From Serratia rhizosphaerae (GTDB lineage Bacteria > Pseudomonadota > Gammaproteobacteria > Enterobacterales > Enterobacteriaceae): a stretch of 64,000 bases of DNA. The DNA lies in NCBI RefSeq assembly GCF_009817885.1, contig NZ_CP041764.1, positions 3,844,001 through 3,908,000 of the forward strand. The letters run 5' to 3'. Under the pieces are notes generated by a model. That model did no database searches. It had not been told where the DNA came from and saw nothing but the letters and a program-made list of their open reading frames with translations. The translations under genes and the position numbers were made by a program. How positions within the stretch are numbered: the first letter of the stretch is position 1; each line of letters starts with the position of its first letter. This document shows positions 35,007 to 45,779 of this stretch, one piece after another.

Positions 35007-36217
35007 GAGCAAGCAACAAAGCGATTTTTATTGGCATCATGACCGCCAGCATGCTGGATTCGGTGGCGGTGGGGATATTGCTGCCGGTAATCCCGCTGCT
35101 GGCGATCGGCATGGGGGCCAATGCCGTCACTATTTCGGCGCTGGTGTCGATTCAATTTATCTGCGGAGCGCTCGGCTCGCCGATCCTCGGGCGTATCTCG
35201 GATCATATGCCGCGCGGCGTGCTGCTGTTGATCTCGCTGGTCACCATTGCGCTGTGCTACTGGGGACTGGCATTTACCTCATCGTTGCTGATGCTGTTTG
35301 TGCTGCGCGCGGTGATCGGTTTTATGAGCACTAATCTGGTTATCCTCGAGTCGATCATCTCTCAACTGACCAACAACCAAGAGCGTAGCGCCGGGATCGC
35401 CCGGCTGCGGCTGGGATCGACCGCCGGATTGATCCTCGGCCCGGGCGTCGCCGGGCTGTTGGGGCATTTTCACATTATGCAGGGTCTGCATGAACTGCTG
35501 GTGTTCTCTGCCTGTATGTCGAGCCTGGTGCCGCTGGTGATTGCCTGGACGCTGCGCGGTCAGCTCACCACCAATCTGGCTGCGGCCCGTGCCAAAAATC
35601 CCTATCGTAATGTGCTGAAACTGTTTTTCGCCAATGCCAACATCCGCGATTTTGCGTTGATTAAAGCGCTAATTGCGGTCTGCTTCTCGCTGCTGATGAC
35701 CATCGCGCCGCTGTGGGCCGTCCATGCGGTGGGCTGGAGCACCACCGAGCTGTCTGCGCTGGTCGCCGTCTTCGGCCTGTCGCTATTTTTCATTCAAGTG
35801 GCGATTGCCACTAACCGCGCCCACTGGCTCACCAGTAATCTCTCCCTGTTTCTTGCCTGCCTGGTGGTGGTGCCGGGCTTTGTGATGCTGATTGTCGCAC
35901 CGAGCGGAATGGCGTTGTTCCTCTGCTGCGTCGGGTTGGGGCTGAGCTCGGCGGTGGTGAATATCGTGGTGCCTTCCACTATCAGCAAAATGGCGTTTTT
36001 TGATGTGGGGGCGGTGCTCGGCATGGTGTCGACCACCGTGCTGGTGGCCAGTACCGTCGGACCGATGGTATTCGGCGGCGTGTATCAGGCGTGGGGCGGA
36101 AGTCTCACCTGGGCGTGTGGCTTGCTGTGTGCGCTGATTGCCTGCTGGCTAGCGATGAAATATGTCGGCAAACCCAGCGAAATTGACGAATCGTTATCCG
36201 GGCGTGAGCTGCCGTAA
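35003..36217 (+). CDS. MFS exporter of the biosynthetic cluster
   Basis: This 404-residue major facilitator with about 12 membrane segments is of the drug:proton antiporter type. The cytoplasmic loop between helices 2 and 3 reads GRISDHMPRG, a variant of the G-x-L-S-D-R-x-G-R-R motif. It overlaps the phosphoesterase gene by 4 bases and is followed 38 bases later by the large NRPS. Export of the (acylated) product to the periplasm or outside is the likely job, which also gives self-resistance. Confidence 0.88.
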   Translation: MRASNKAIFIGIMTASMLDSVAVGILLPVIPLLAIGMGANAVTISALVSIQFICGALGSPILGRISDHMPRGVLLLISLVTIALCYWGLAFTSSLLMLFVLRAVIGFMSTNLVILESIISQLTNNQERSAGIARLRLGSTAGLILGPGVAGLLGHFHIMQGLHELLVFSACMSSLVPLVIAWTLRGQLTTNLAAARAKNPYRNVLKLFFANANIRDFALIKALIAVCFSLLMTIAPLWAVHAVGWSTTELSALVAVFGLSLFFIQVAIATNRAHWLTSNLSLFLACLVVVPGFVMLIVAPSGMALFLCCVGLGLSSAVVNIVVPSTISKMAFFDVGAVLGMVSTTVLVASTVGPMVFGGVYQAWGGSLTWACGLLCALIACWLAMKYVGKPSEIDESLSGRELP

Positions 36218-36255
36218 GCGCAGCTGATTAACTCTTTTACTTGTGGCAGGTGAGC

Positions 36256-39200
36256 ATGGAACAACTGGAACAACTCAGCCCGGTACAGACCGATATTTGG
36301 CTGGATATTAGCGTGGGCAGCGAGCAGCATTACGGTATCGGTGCCCACTGGAAAGTGGCGGATAATCGTAGTCTGATGACGCTCGAATCCCGCCTTTTTT
36401 CGCTGGAGGCGGCGTTGGCACCGCAGGTCAGCGCACTGAATACGGCCTTGGGCGTCACGCTGAAACGGGCCATATTTTTTCACCGGCAGCAATGTACTCT
36501 GGCACAGTTGCCGGACACCGCGCAGCGCTGGATTCGTGACCCATGGGATTTTAGCCAACAGCTGGTCCGCGTGCTGCTGTTAACGCTGGATAATGGCGAG
36601 CAGCATCTGGTGGTGGGCAGCCATCACCTGGTGTTCGATGGCGCGGCCATTGTGCTGTTCTCACAGGCGTTGTGCGCTGACGCGCAGGATATTGCGGCTG
36701 GGCAACGGTCCTTTGTTTCGCTTACCGAAAGCCTGCGCCAGCGTTTTGATCGTGAGGAAACGCGGGCGTTTTGGCAGCAACATGCGGCATTGCTGACGCA
36801 AACCGGTGAAGATAGCGGCAAGCGCCATCCACAGGAAGCCACCACGCTGATTGATGCGCCTGTTCCCCACGAGGGGCTGGAGGCATTTTGCCGCGCCTCG
36901 CGCATTACCCTGCCTTTTTATTTTAAATCGCTGTTCGCCTGGGTTGCAGGGCAGCTTTATGGCTATGACGACGGCATCGCACTGCAGGAGATTGTCAACC
37001 ATCGCAGCACGGCCTCGGCCCGGTTATTCGGCAACTTTTCCAGCCTGGTGCCGTTTGTGTTGTCTTTCAACACGGCGCAGGATTTTGCCAGCCTGCTGCA
37101 GCAGGGGCGGGAATTTCAGCGTCAGCGCAAGGGGTTTGAATCCTTAACCCAGCTTACGGCGCGTCATCAGGGGCTGGCCAGCAACGGCCTGCGCTTTATT
37201 TATAACTTCCATGACTATTCGCGCACGCTTCACCAACACAGTCGGCTGGAACTGGTCAACAGCTGGACCAGTGAGGATGGCGGGGCCGTACAGTTTTATC
37301 TCTATTACCGCCACGACGGCAAACTGTATGCCAAATGCTCGCACCCTCAGGGCGTTGCCGCCGCGCAGCAGTTTATCGATTGTCTGATTCGCGTACACCA
37401 ACAGTTGCTGGCGGGCATTACCGCACTGGAGTCGTTACGGCTGGTCGGTGACGCCGATCTCGCACAGTTGCGGCGCTGGAATGCAACCGAACAACCTTTT
37501 GACGATCGGCAAACGCTGCATGTGCTGTTTGAACAGCAGGCGGCCCGTACACCGCAGGCGATTGCCGTTGAGGATGAGGCGCAGCAACTGAGCTATCAGC
37601 AGCTTGACCAGCGGGCCAGCCAACTGGCGCACTACTTGCGCCAACAGGGCGTCGGGCCTGATAGGCGGGTGGGCATGTTTATTGAGCGTTCCTGCGACAT
37701 GCTTGTCGGGATCCTCGGTACGCTGAAGGCAGGCGGTGCATGGCTGCCGCTCGACAGTGAATATCCCGATGCCCGATTGGCGTATATGCTGACAGACGCG
37801 CAGTCTGACGTGGTGTTAACCACCCGGTCACTGGCTCCGCGCTTATGTTCACTGTTGGCGGAACAACCCGCGCAGGTGATTATGCTCGATGACGCCGACA
37901 CCCTGAACGCGCTGCGCCAACAGCCCACCACGGCGATGTCGATGGCGGCTTTGGGGCTAACCTCGCGTCATCTGGCCTATGTCATTTATACCTCTGGCTC
38001 AACGGGCAATCCCAAAGGGGTGATGCTGGAGCATCGAGGCGTCGTCAATCGCCTTGCCTGGATGCAGTCGGCGTTTGGGCTGACTGCCGAAGATACACTG
38101 CTACAGAAAACGCCGTTTGGCTTTGATGTCTCCGTGTGGGAACTGCTGTGGGCCGTGCTGGTGGGTGCGCGATTGGTATTTGCTCGACCTGGCGGACATA
38201 AAGATCCGGACTATCTGCATCAGGTCATCACACAGCGGCGGGTCACACTGGTGCATTTCGTTCCCTCCATGCTGCGGCTGTTTATCGATAGTACGCCACC
38301 ACACTCCCTGCCTGGCTTGAAAACCATTGTCTGTAGCGGTGAGGCGCTGCCGGTTGAAACCTGGCAGGATACGCTGGCCTGTCTGCCACAGGTTGCGCTG
38401 TGGAACCTGTATGGCCCGACGGAAGCCTCGATTGACGTTACCTGGTGGCGCGGCGACGCTGGCGAGCGGTATCGCACCATCCCCATTGGTAAACCGATTG
38501 ATAACACCGCCTGCTATGTGGTCAACCGCCGTATGCAGCTGCTGCCGGCTGGGCTGGCGGGAGAGCTCTGCCTGGGAGGAGTCGGGATTGCCCGTGGGTA
38601 TCTGAATCGCCCCGAGCTCAGCGCCGAGCGTTTCCTGCCCGATCCGTTTTGCGCACAACCGGACGGGATGTTGTACCGCACGGGCGATCTGGTGCGCTAT
38701 CAGCCGGATGGCAATATTGAATACCTTGGGCGTATTGATGATCAGGTGAAAATTCGCGGTCTGCGCATTGAACTGGGGGAAATAGAACAGCAGATGATCT
38801 CCCTGCCGTTTGTCAGTGCGGCAGTGGTGGTAGCGCGTACCGACGCGCACGGCGAGCAGCGCCTGCTGGGCTACTACAGCCTCAAACCCGATATCGCGTC
38901 GTCAGCGGATCGGGAGGTAGAAATGCGTGCGGCACTGCATCGGCAGCTGCCGGACTATATGGTGCCCGCACTGCTGATCGCGCTGGAAGTGATGCCGCTT
39001 TCCGCCAACGGAAAAATTAATCGCAAGGCGCTGCCGGAGCCGCGTTTCACCCGTGATGCCGAACATTTTATTGCTCCGCAGGAGGGCGATGAATCAGCTT
39101 TGGCCGCAATTTGGGCCGTGCTGCTGCCCATCGAGGCGACAGCAATCAGCGCGAACGACAGCTTTTTTGCTCTGGGGGGGCATTCGCTGTTAGCCGTGCG

Positions 39201-42200
39201 CCTGCTGGCTGAAATTCGCGATCGTATGCAGGTGGAACTCACCATCCGCGATCTGTTTGAGACGCCGACATTGGCCGAACAGGCGGTACGGATTGCCAGC
39301 AAGCGCGGGGGCGAACTGCTGCCGCCCGTGCTGCCGCAGCCGCGCGATGCCTCGGCGGCAGCGATCCGTCTGCCGCTCTCCTTTGCCCAGCAGCGTCTGT
39401 GGCTGCTCGACCGGCTAATGGCTGACGGTAGCCTGTATAATATATCCGCGCTATTACGCGTTGACGGCGAGTTTCAACCGACGCTGGCGGAGCGCGCCTT
39501 CCGACTGTTGATCGCCCGTCATGAACCGCTGCGAACGGTGTTTACCGAAGAGGAGGACGAGGTACTACAGGTGATTCGCCCGGCGTTTAACTTCCAGCTC
39601 GATCAGGTTGATCTTAGCCTGCTCACCGCGGGCGAACGGCAGCAGGCCATGCAGGCGGCGGCGGTACGCGATGCGCAGCAGACATTTGACTTATCAACAG
39701 ATGTGTTATTGCGCGCCGCGTTTTTACGTACCGGTGTCAGTGAGGGCGCGCTGCTGGTGACGGTGCACCATATCGCGGCGGATGGCTGGTCGATGGGGGT
39801 GTTAATTGAGGAGTTCCGTACGCTGTATCAGGCGTTACTAAACGGAGACGCGCCGTCACTGCCTGCACTGCCGGTGAATTATGCCGATTACGCGCACTGG
39901 CAGCGAGAATGGGTGCAGCGTCCTGCTTATCAGACCCAGCTGCTCTGGTGGCAACAACAGTTAGCGGGATTGCCGTTAGTGCACAGTCTGCCGCTCAGCC
40001 ATCCGCGTCCGTTACAGCAGAGCAGCAACGGTGAGCGTCATCGCTTCTCGCTGACGGCGCAGACTACGGAGGCATTGCGCCAGCTGGCGGCGGAGGAAAA
40101 TGCCACGCTGTTTATGCTGCTGCACGCTGCCTTCTCCCTGTTGCTGGCCCGTCACGGCAGTAGCCAGGACGTCGTTATTGGCGTGCCGGTGGCGAACCGT
40201 TCCCATGCGTCACTGGCGCCGCTGGTCGGCTTTTTTGTTAACAGCCTGGTGCTGCGCGTGGCGTGCGAGCCTGAACTCGAATTCCGCCACTTTTTGCGCC
40301 GGGTGAAAGCGGTCAACATTGATGCGCAAATGCGTCAGGACGTGCCGTTTGAACAACTGGTTGACGCGTTAAATCCCGAGCGCAGCACCCGCCACGCGCC
40401 GTTATTCCAAATCATGTTCAGCATGGATGACGATCTGCTGCAACCTGCGCCGGTGGGGGCGTGTCAGTTTACCCGGCTGCCGCATCCGGTGACGCCGGCG
40501 CGTTTTGAGCTGTTACTGAATGTGGTGGAACAACAGGGGGAACTGCACTGCCAGTTTGACTACAACGCGGCACTGTTTGATGCTGATTATATTGCCCAAC
40601 TGGCGCGGCGGTTCACCGAACTGGTTAACAGTCTGCTGCGTCAGCCCGATGCGGCGATAGGTGCGCTGCCGATGATGGATGCCGGAGAGCAGCAACTGCT
40701 GCTGCGCGCTAACCCTGCGCCTCACCGCTGGCCGGAGGCGCCGCTGCTGCCGCAGAAAATCCTGAGTCAGGCGGCATTAACGCCGCAGCGCGTTGCCGTG
40801 CAGTGGAACGATAAGCAGCTGAGTTATCAAGAGCTGTGCGAACAGGCGAGCCGGTTAGCTCACGCCCTGCAAGCCCAGGGTGTGGGGCCTAATAGCCTGG
40901 TGGGGCTGGCCATGCCGCGTTGCGGCGAGGTGATGATTGGCCTGTTGGCGATTGTGCTGGCCGGTGCGGCCTATGTGCCGATTGATCCGGCTTATCCGGC
41001 GGAGCGGATATGCTTTATGCTGGAAGACAGCGGCGTTGACTGGCTGCTGACCCACAGCGCGGTCGAGGAGGGGGTACGTGACAGCTTACCTTCAGAGGTA
41101 CAAACACTGACGATCGACGATCCCCTGTTGCGTCAGAGATTAAGTGAGTATCCGCACACGCCTCCTGTGGTTGCTGCCATGCCGGCAAAAGAACATCTGC
41201 TCTATGTGATTTATACCTCCGGCTCGACCGGGCGCCCGAAAGCGGCGCAGGTCACGCATCATGGCGTAAATAACTTGCTGCACTGGTATATTGGCGAGCT
41301 ACGGAGCGGGGAGGTTGACCGTCCCTTGATCATCAGTTCTCTCTCTTTTGACCTGACGCAGAAGAACCTCTGGTCACCGCTGTTACAAGGCGGGAGCGTG
41401 GTGTTCTCTACCGTCGCGCAGTACGACGCCGATAGGATCGCACGGGAAATTGCGCAGCATCAGGTGACGCGTATCAACTGTGCGCCAAGCGCCTTCTATC
41501 CGCTGGTGGCGGATCGTGCCCTGTGGCCGCAGCTTTCCAGCCTGCAACAGCTGTGGCTCGGTGGTGAAAGCATCGCGATGCATACTCTGCGACCCTGGTT
41601 ACAGTACAGCGACTGCGTGCTGATTAACTCCTATGGTCCTACCGAATGTACCGATGTGGTGTCGTGGCATCGCGTGGCCTGCGATGAAGAGAATCCGCCG
41701 ATTGGAAGCCCCATCAGCAACACCCAACTTTATGTCCTCAATAGCCTCCTTTCACTCTGCCCGGCGGGCACCCCGGGTGAGTTGTGGATTGGCGGCGAAG
41801 GCGTGGGGCTGGGCTATCTGGGGCGGCCTGAATTAACCGCTGAAAAATTTATTGTCGACCCGTTCAGTGATGATCCGCAGGCGCGCCTCTACCGCACGGG
41901 GGATTTGGCGCAATGGCAGGCTGATGGCCGGATCGCCTATCTTGGCAGGCTCGACGACCAGATTAAAATTCGTGGTTTCCGTATCGAACTGGGGGAAATC
42001 AGCCAGTATCTGCTGCAACACGAACAGGTTGCCGCCGCGACGGTACTGGCACGGGAAGGTGAAACGCCTTCGCTGGCGGCCTTCGTGGTGGCGAGCGACC
42101 CGGCGCTGACATCCGCACAGTTGCGTCAGTATCTGCTGGCATCGCTACCCGGCTGGATGGTGCCTGCGCATATCCTGTTACTGCCCGCGATGCTGTTAAC

Positions 42201-45200
42201 GCCGAATGGGAAAATTGACAAAAAAGCGCTGCTGGCGCTGCCGGTCGCGACAGCAGCGTCCGAAACCACGATATCTCCCCGCACGCCGGTGGAAGCGGAT
42301 ATCGCGGCGATCTTTGCCGAGGTGTTGGGCATCGGTCAGGTCGGCGTCGATGACAATTTCTTTGCCCTGGGCGGGCATTCGCTGTCGGCAACGCAGGTAT
42401 TAGCGCGCCTGCGTCGCCGCTTTTCCCCAGACCTGACGTTGCATACGCTGTTTGAATTCCCTACCGTGGCGGCGCTGGCCGCCGTGCTTGGAGAGCGTGC
42501 GTCGCTTCACGCGTCGGCATTGACTATCCCGCCTCAGCCGGAAAACGCCGCGCGGGTGCTCTCATTTGCGCAACAGAAAATCTGGTTTATGCAGCAGCTG
42601 ATGCCGGACAGCAGCGCGTATAACTTGTTCAGCGCGTTGCGACTGGAAGGGGAACTCAACATCACGGCATTGCAGCAGGCGTTTGACCAGCTGCGTGCGC
42701 GTCATGCGGTACTACGTAGCCAATTCGCGGATAAGGATGGCGCGCTGACCGTCAATCCGTTCACGCCGCAGCCTGTCGACTATCATGACCTACGATCGCT
42801 GACTGCCGTCGATCGCCAGTCACGTATTCAGCTACTGGCAGAGGAGGCCGCACAGCGTCCTTTCCATCTGGCAGAAGATGAGTTACTGCGTGTCACCCTG
42901 TTGCGCTGCGAGGATCGTCATTTTTTACTGCTGCTAACCTTGCATCACATTGTTGCTGACGGCTGGTCAGTTGGGGTGATGATTGATGAACTGGTACAGC
43001 ATTACGACAAGGTGCAGTTCGCCAGGCCGGTGACGTTACCCGCGTTGAGAATAGATTACAGTGATTATGCGGCCTGGCAGCGTGAACGGCTAAGCGGCGA
43101 ACGCATGCGACAGTTGGAACAATACTGGTTACAGCAGCTGCATGGCGACTTGCCATTGCTGCAACTGCCTGCCGATTTCCCTGAGGACGAAAGCGTGGGG
43201 ACGCAGGGCGATAGTCTGCTTATAACGCTGGATACCGCGACGCTGGATCGTTTGCATCATCTCTGCCAGCAGCATAATGTCAGCCTGTTTATGCTGCTGT
43301 TGAGCGCCTTTGGCTTACTGCTTAACCGCGTGACGACGCAAGAAGATCTGATTATCGGCGCACCGGTAGCCGGACGCACGCAGCCGGAAACTGAACCGCT
43401 ATTGGGCTGCTTTATTAATCCGTTACCTCTGCGCCTGGATCTGGCGGGCAATCCTGCTTTCAGCACGCTGCTGGCGCAGGTGCGGCAGGTTTGCCTTGAT
43501 GCCTGGGAGCATCAGGAAATGCCGTTTGAGCGTTTGACCGAGTTGCTGCGCCCGGAACGGCGCCTGAATCAGAACCCGATCTTTGACGTCATGCTCAATA
43601 TGCTCAACGCCCCGCAGGGCGATAAGCAACTTGATGGCGTGGTGGTCCGTGAATGCAGGCTGACGCAACCGCAGGCGAAGTTTTCCCTGACCTTGTATGT
43701 ACAGGAGCGTGAAGGTGAACTGGCGCTTGAGTGGGTCTGGCCGCAGGCACGCTATGGGTATGGGCAGATACAGGCGCTGGCGGAGCAGTTTATTGGGCTG
43801 CTGAAACAAATTGCCGATGACGTGTCACAACCGCTGCAACAATACTCGTTGCTGACCGCCGCCGCCAGACAGGTGTTGCCAGACCCGCTCGCTCCGCTTT
43901 CCTCCTCTGAGATCGCCAGCGTGCCGGCGCTGTTTGTCGACAGTGCGCAGCGCTTTGCGACACTGACCGCGGTTGAGCAAAACGGGCGTCAGTGGCATTA
44001 CCAGGCGCTGGCGGAAACCGCTGCCTATTATACTGCGCAGCTGCGCGCCGCGGGCATACAGCCTGGTGAGGTCATTGCTATTCACGGGGCGCGCAGTTTT
44101 GGTCTGATTGCGGCGATGTTAGCGGTGATGCAGGCAGGTGGTGTGATGCTGCTACTGGATAAAAACCTGTCGCTGGCGCGCCGTCAGGCGATGCTTGACG
44201 AGGCTCAAGCGCGGCGGTTGCTATTTGTGGCGATGTCGGATGAGGTTGACGCTGAGCTTTGTGACGATCCGCGCTGGCGTCAGGTGACCTGCCTGGATGC
44301 CTGGGCAGTGCGACAGGCAGAGGTGATTGCATCGACGGTTGATCCGCAGGCTGCGTGCTACCTGTTTTTCACCTCCGGTACTACCGGCACGCCGAAAGGC
44401 ATTATCGGTCAGCAGCAGGCGCTGGCCCATTTCTTACGGTGGCAGCGGGATACGTTTGCCATCGGGCCAGAGGATCGTTGCGCGCAATTGACCTCGCTGA
44501 GTTTCGACGTGGTGCTGCGTGATATCCTGACGCCGCTTATCAGTGGCGCTACGCTCTGCTTACCGCCGGTTGAGGAGGATCTGTCCGCAGGGGCATTGTT
44601 CCCGTGGTTCAGGCAACAGCGCATCACCAGTTTTCACACCGTACCAACCATTGTGAAATCCTGGCTTTTGTCTGCGGATCAGGTGGTACCTCTGCCGGAT
44701 CTGCGGCGGCTGTTTTTTGCCGGGGAGCTGCTGCCGGCAAGCCTGGTGCGCCAATGGCGCGGTCTGGTTAATACGGAGGCGGAGATCGTTAACCTGTATG
44801 GCCCGACGGAAACCACGCTGGCGAAATGTTTCTATCGCGTACCGCCGGCGGCTGCGCGTTTGCCGCAGGCGTTGCCGGTCGGTCAGGCAATGAGCGACAG
44901 CCAGGCGTTGGTGCTGAATGCGCAGCATCAACAGTGCGGAATTGGTGAACCTGGTGAGATCGTTATCCGCACCCGCTTTCCATCGCTGGGCTATTTACAC
45001 GGTGGACGGCAGGCGCCTGCGTTTATCTGCAACCCGTTTACGGGTCAACCGGAAGACCTGTTTTATTTTACCGGCGACGTTGGGCGGGTTCGCCACGATG
45101 GCGTGGTATGTCTGACGGGGCGTCGTGACGATCAGGTGAAAATTCGCGGTATGCGCGTAGAACCGGGGGAGATTGGCGCGGCATTGCTGAGTCATCCGAT

Positions 45201-45768
45201 GATTCAGGACGTGGCAATTACCATATTCAGCGATGCGCAGGATGAGAAACGTATCGCCGCCTATTACGTTGCCTCCCATCCGGTGCCGGAAGCCGAGGTG
45301 CTGCGGCAACACTTACAGGCGCGTTTACCGAGCTATATGCAGCCAGCGGCGTGGATTGCCATCGACAGGTTGCCGATGACACCAAACGGTAAGCTGGACC
45401 GCCGTAGGTTGCCGGATCCGCATGCGGCGATGCTGGCCGTACGCAAACAGGGCTATATTGCACCTTCCAGTGAGTTGGAGCGACAGGTTGCGGCGGTGTG
45501 GGCCCGGGTACTGCGGTCCGAAGAGCCCGGTGTGAGCGATAATTTCTTTGATATTGGCGGCCACTCGCTACTGTTGTTGCAGGTCAAAAATCAGCTGCAA
45601 GCCGCGTTACAGCGCGATATTCCGGTGGTTGCCCTGTTTCAGTATCCCACGATTGCAGCCTTCGCGGCGTGGCTTGATGAACAGGCGCCACAGCAGGATC
45701 TGATGGCGGAGGCCGATGCGCGTATCAGTAAGCGCCGTGAGGCGTTGCAGCGTCGTCGCCGGCGTTAA
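36256..45768 (+). CDS. Three-module nonribosomal peptide synthetase, C-A-T-C-A-T-C-A-T
   Basis: This NRPS has about 3170 residues from the ATG at 36256 (MEQLEQLSPVQ); an in-frame TTG lies at 36241. Module 1: C domain with HHLVFDG (123-129), A domain with pocket code DVWHVSLIDK by hand alignment, one change from the serine code, and carrier Ser977. Module 2: C with HHIAADGW (from 1171), A with SFDLTQKN and code DLKNWGSDVK, carrier Ser2042. Module 3: C with HHIVADGW (from 2230), A with SFDVVLRDI and code DVRHFALLAK, carrier Ser3104. It has no epimerase and no thioesterase, and ends in an arginine-rich tail. The N-terminal C domain, with nothing upstream of it, suggests acyl-chain initiation. 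The last carrier (GGHSLLLLQVKNQL) is of the kind that passes chains to PKS modules. Confidence 0.95.
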   Translation: MEQLEQLSPVQTDIWLDISVGSEQHYGIGAHWKVADNRSLMTLESRLFSLEAALAPQVSALNTALGVTLKRAIFFHRQQCTLAQLPDTAQRWIRDPWDFSQQLVRVLLLTLDNGEQHLVVGSHHLVFDGAAIVLFSQALCADAQDIAAGQRSFVSLTESLRQRFDREETRAFWQQHAALLTQTGEDSGKRHPQEATTLIDAPVPHEGLEAFCRASRITLPFYFKSLFAWVAGQLYGYDDGIALQEIVNHRSTASARLFGNFSSLVPFVLSFNTAQDFASLLQQGREFQRQRKGFESLTQLTARHQGLASNGLRFIYNFHDYSRTLHQHSRLELVNSWTSEDGGAVQFYLYYRHDGKLYAKCSHPQGVAAAQQFIDCLIRVHQQLLAGITALESLRLVGDADLAQLRRWNATEQPFDDRQTLHVLFEQQAARTPQAIAVEDEAQQLSYQQLDQRASQLAHYLRQQGVGPDRRVGMFIERSCDMLVGILGTLKAGGAWLPLDSEYPDARLAYMLTDAQSDVVLTTRSLAPRLCSLLAEQPAQVIMLDDADTLNALRQQPTTAMSMAALGLTSRHLAYVIYTSGSTGNPKGVMLEHRGVVNRLAWMQSAFGLTAEDTLLQKTPFGFDVSVWELLWAVLVGARLVFARPGGHKDPDYLHQVITQRRVTLVHFVPSMLRLFIDSTPPHSLPGLKTIVCSGEALPVETWQDTLACLPQVALWNLYGPTEASIDVTWWRGDAGERYRTIPIGKPIDNTACYVVNRRMQLLPAGLAGELCLGGVGIARGYLNRPELSAERFLPDPFCAQPDGMLYRTGDLVRYQPDGNIEYLGRIDDQVKIRGLRIELGEIEQQMISLPFVSAAVVVARTDAHGEQRLLGYYSLKPDIASSADREVEMRAALHRQLPDYMVPALLIALEVMPLSANGKINRKALPEPRFTRDAEHFIAPQEGDESALAAIWAVLLPIEATAISANDSFFALGGHSLLAVRLLAEIRDRMQVELTIRDLFETPTLAEQAVRIASKRGGELLPPVLPQPRDASAAAIRLPLSFAQQRLWLLDRLMADGSLYNISALLRVDGEFQPTLAERAFRLLIARHEPLRTVFTEEEDEVLQVIRPAFNFQLDQVDLSLLTAGERQQAMQAAAVRDAQQTFDLSTDVLLRAAFLRTGVSEGALLVTVHHIAADGWSMGVLIEEFRTLYQALLNGDAPSLPALPVNYADYAHWQREWVQRPAYQTQLLWWQQQLAGLPLVHSLPLSHPRPLQQSSNGERHRFSLTAQTTEALRQLAAEENATLFMLLHAAFSLLLARHGSSQDVVIGVPVANRSHASLAPLVGFFVNSLVLRVACEPELEFRHFLRRVKAVNIDAQMRQDVPFEQLVDALNPERSTRHAPLFQIMFSMDDDLLQPAPVGACQFTRLPHPVTPARFELLLNVVEQQGELHCQFDYNAALFDADYIAQLARRFTELVNSLLRQPDAAIGALPMMDAGEQQLLLRANPAPHRWPEAPLLPQKILSQAALTPQRVAVQWNDKQLSYQELCEQASRLAHALQAQGVGPNSLVGLAMPRCGEVMIGLLAIVLAGAAYVPIDPAYPAERICFMLEDSGVDWLLTHSAVEEGVRDSLPSEVQTLTIDDPLLRQRLSEYPHTPPVVAAMPAKEHLLYVIYTSGSTGRPKAAQVTHHGVNNLLHWYIGELRSGEVDRPLIISSLSFDLTQKNLWSPLLQGGSVVFSTVAQYDADRIAREIAQHQVTRINCAPSAFYPLVADRALWPQLSSLQQLWLGGESIAMHTLRPWLQYSDCVLINSYGPTECTDVVSWHRVACDEENPPIGSPISNTQLYVLNSLLSLCPAGTPGELWIGGEGVGLGYLGRPELTAEKFIVDPFSDDPQARLYRTGDLAQWQADGRIAYLGRLDDQIKIRGFRIELGEISQYLLQHEQVAAATVLAREGETPSLAAFVVASDPALTSAQLRQYLLASLPGWMVPAHILLLPAMLLTPNGKIDKKALLALPVATAASETTISPRTPVEADIAAIFAEVLGIGQVGVDDNFFALGGHSLSATQVLARLRRRFSPDLTLHTLFEFPTVAALAAVLGERASLHASALTIPPQPENAARVLSFAQQKIWFMQQLMPDSSAYNLFSALRLEGELNITALQQAFDQLRARHAVLRSQFADKDGALTVNPFTPQPVDYHDLRSLTAVDRQSRIQLLAEEAAQRPFHLAEDELLRVTLLRCEDRHFLLLLTLHHIVADGWSVGVMIDELVQHYDKVQFARPVTLPALRIDYSDYAAWQRERLSGERMRQLEQYWLQQLHGDLPLLQLPADFPEDESVGTQGDSLLITLDTATLDRLHHLCQQHNVSLFMLLLSAFGLLLNRVTTQEDLIIGAPVAGRTQPETEPLLGCFINPLPLRLDLAGNPAFSTLLAQVRQVCLDAWEHQEMPFERLTELLRPERRLNQNPIFDVMLNMLNAPQGDKQLDGVVVRECRLTQPQAKFSLTLYVQEREGELALEWVWPQARYGYGQIQALAEQFIGLLKQIADDVSQPLQQYSLLTAAARQVLPDPLAPLSSSEIASVPALFVDSAQRFATLTAVEQNGRQWHYQALAETAAYYTAQLRAAGIQPGEVIAIHGARSFGLIAAMLAVMQAGGVMLLLDKNLSLARRQAMLDEAQARRLLFVAMSDEVDAELCDDPRWRQVTCLDAWAVRQAEVIASTVDPQAACYLFFTSGTTGTPKGIIGQQQALAHFLRWQRDTFAIGPEDRCAQLTSLSFDVVLRDILTPLISGATLCLPPVEEDLSAGALFPWFRQQRITSFHTVPTIVKSWLLSADQVVPLPDLRRLFFAGELLPASLVRQWRGLVNTEAEIVNLYGPTETTLAKCFYRVPPAAARLPQALPVGQAMSDSQALVLNAQHQQCGIGEPGEIVIRTRFPSLGYLHGGRQAPAFICNPFTGQPEDLFYFTGDVGRVRHDGVVCLTGRRDDQVKIRGMRVEPGEIGAALLSHPMIQDVAITIFSDAQDEKRIAAYYVASHPVPEAEVLRQHLQARLPSYMQPAAWIAIDRLPMTPNGKLDRRRLPDPHAAMLAVRKQGYIAPSSELERQVAAVWARVLRSEEPGVSDNFFDIGGHSLLLLQVKNQLQAALQRDIPVVALFQYPTIAAFAAWLDEQAPQQDLMAEADARISKRREALQRRRRR

Positions 45769-45779
45769 CGGGAGGAAGG

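Noticed and set aside
36256..45768. Epimerisation or methylation domains in the large NRPS
   Set aside because: The carrier domains are followed directly by C domains or the C-terminus; no space or motifs for E or MT domains.
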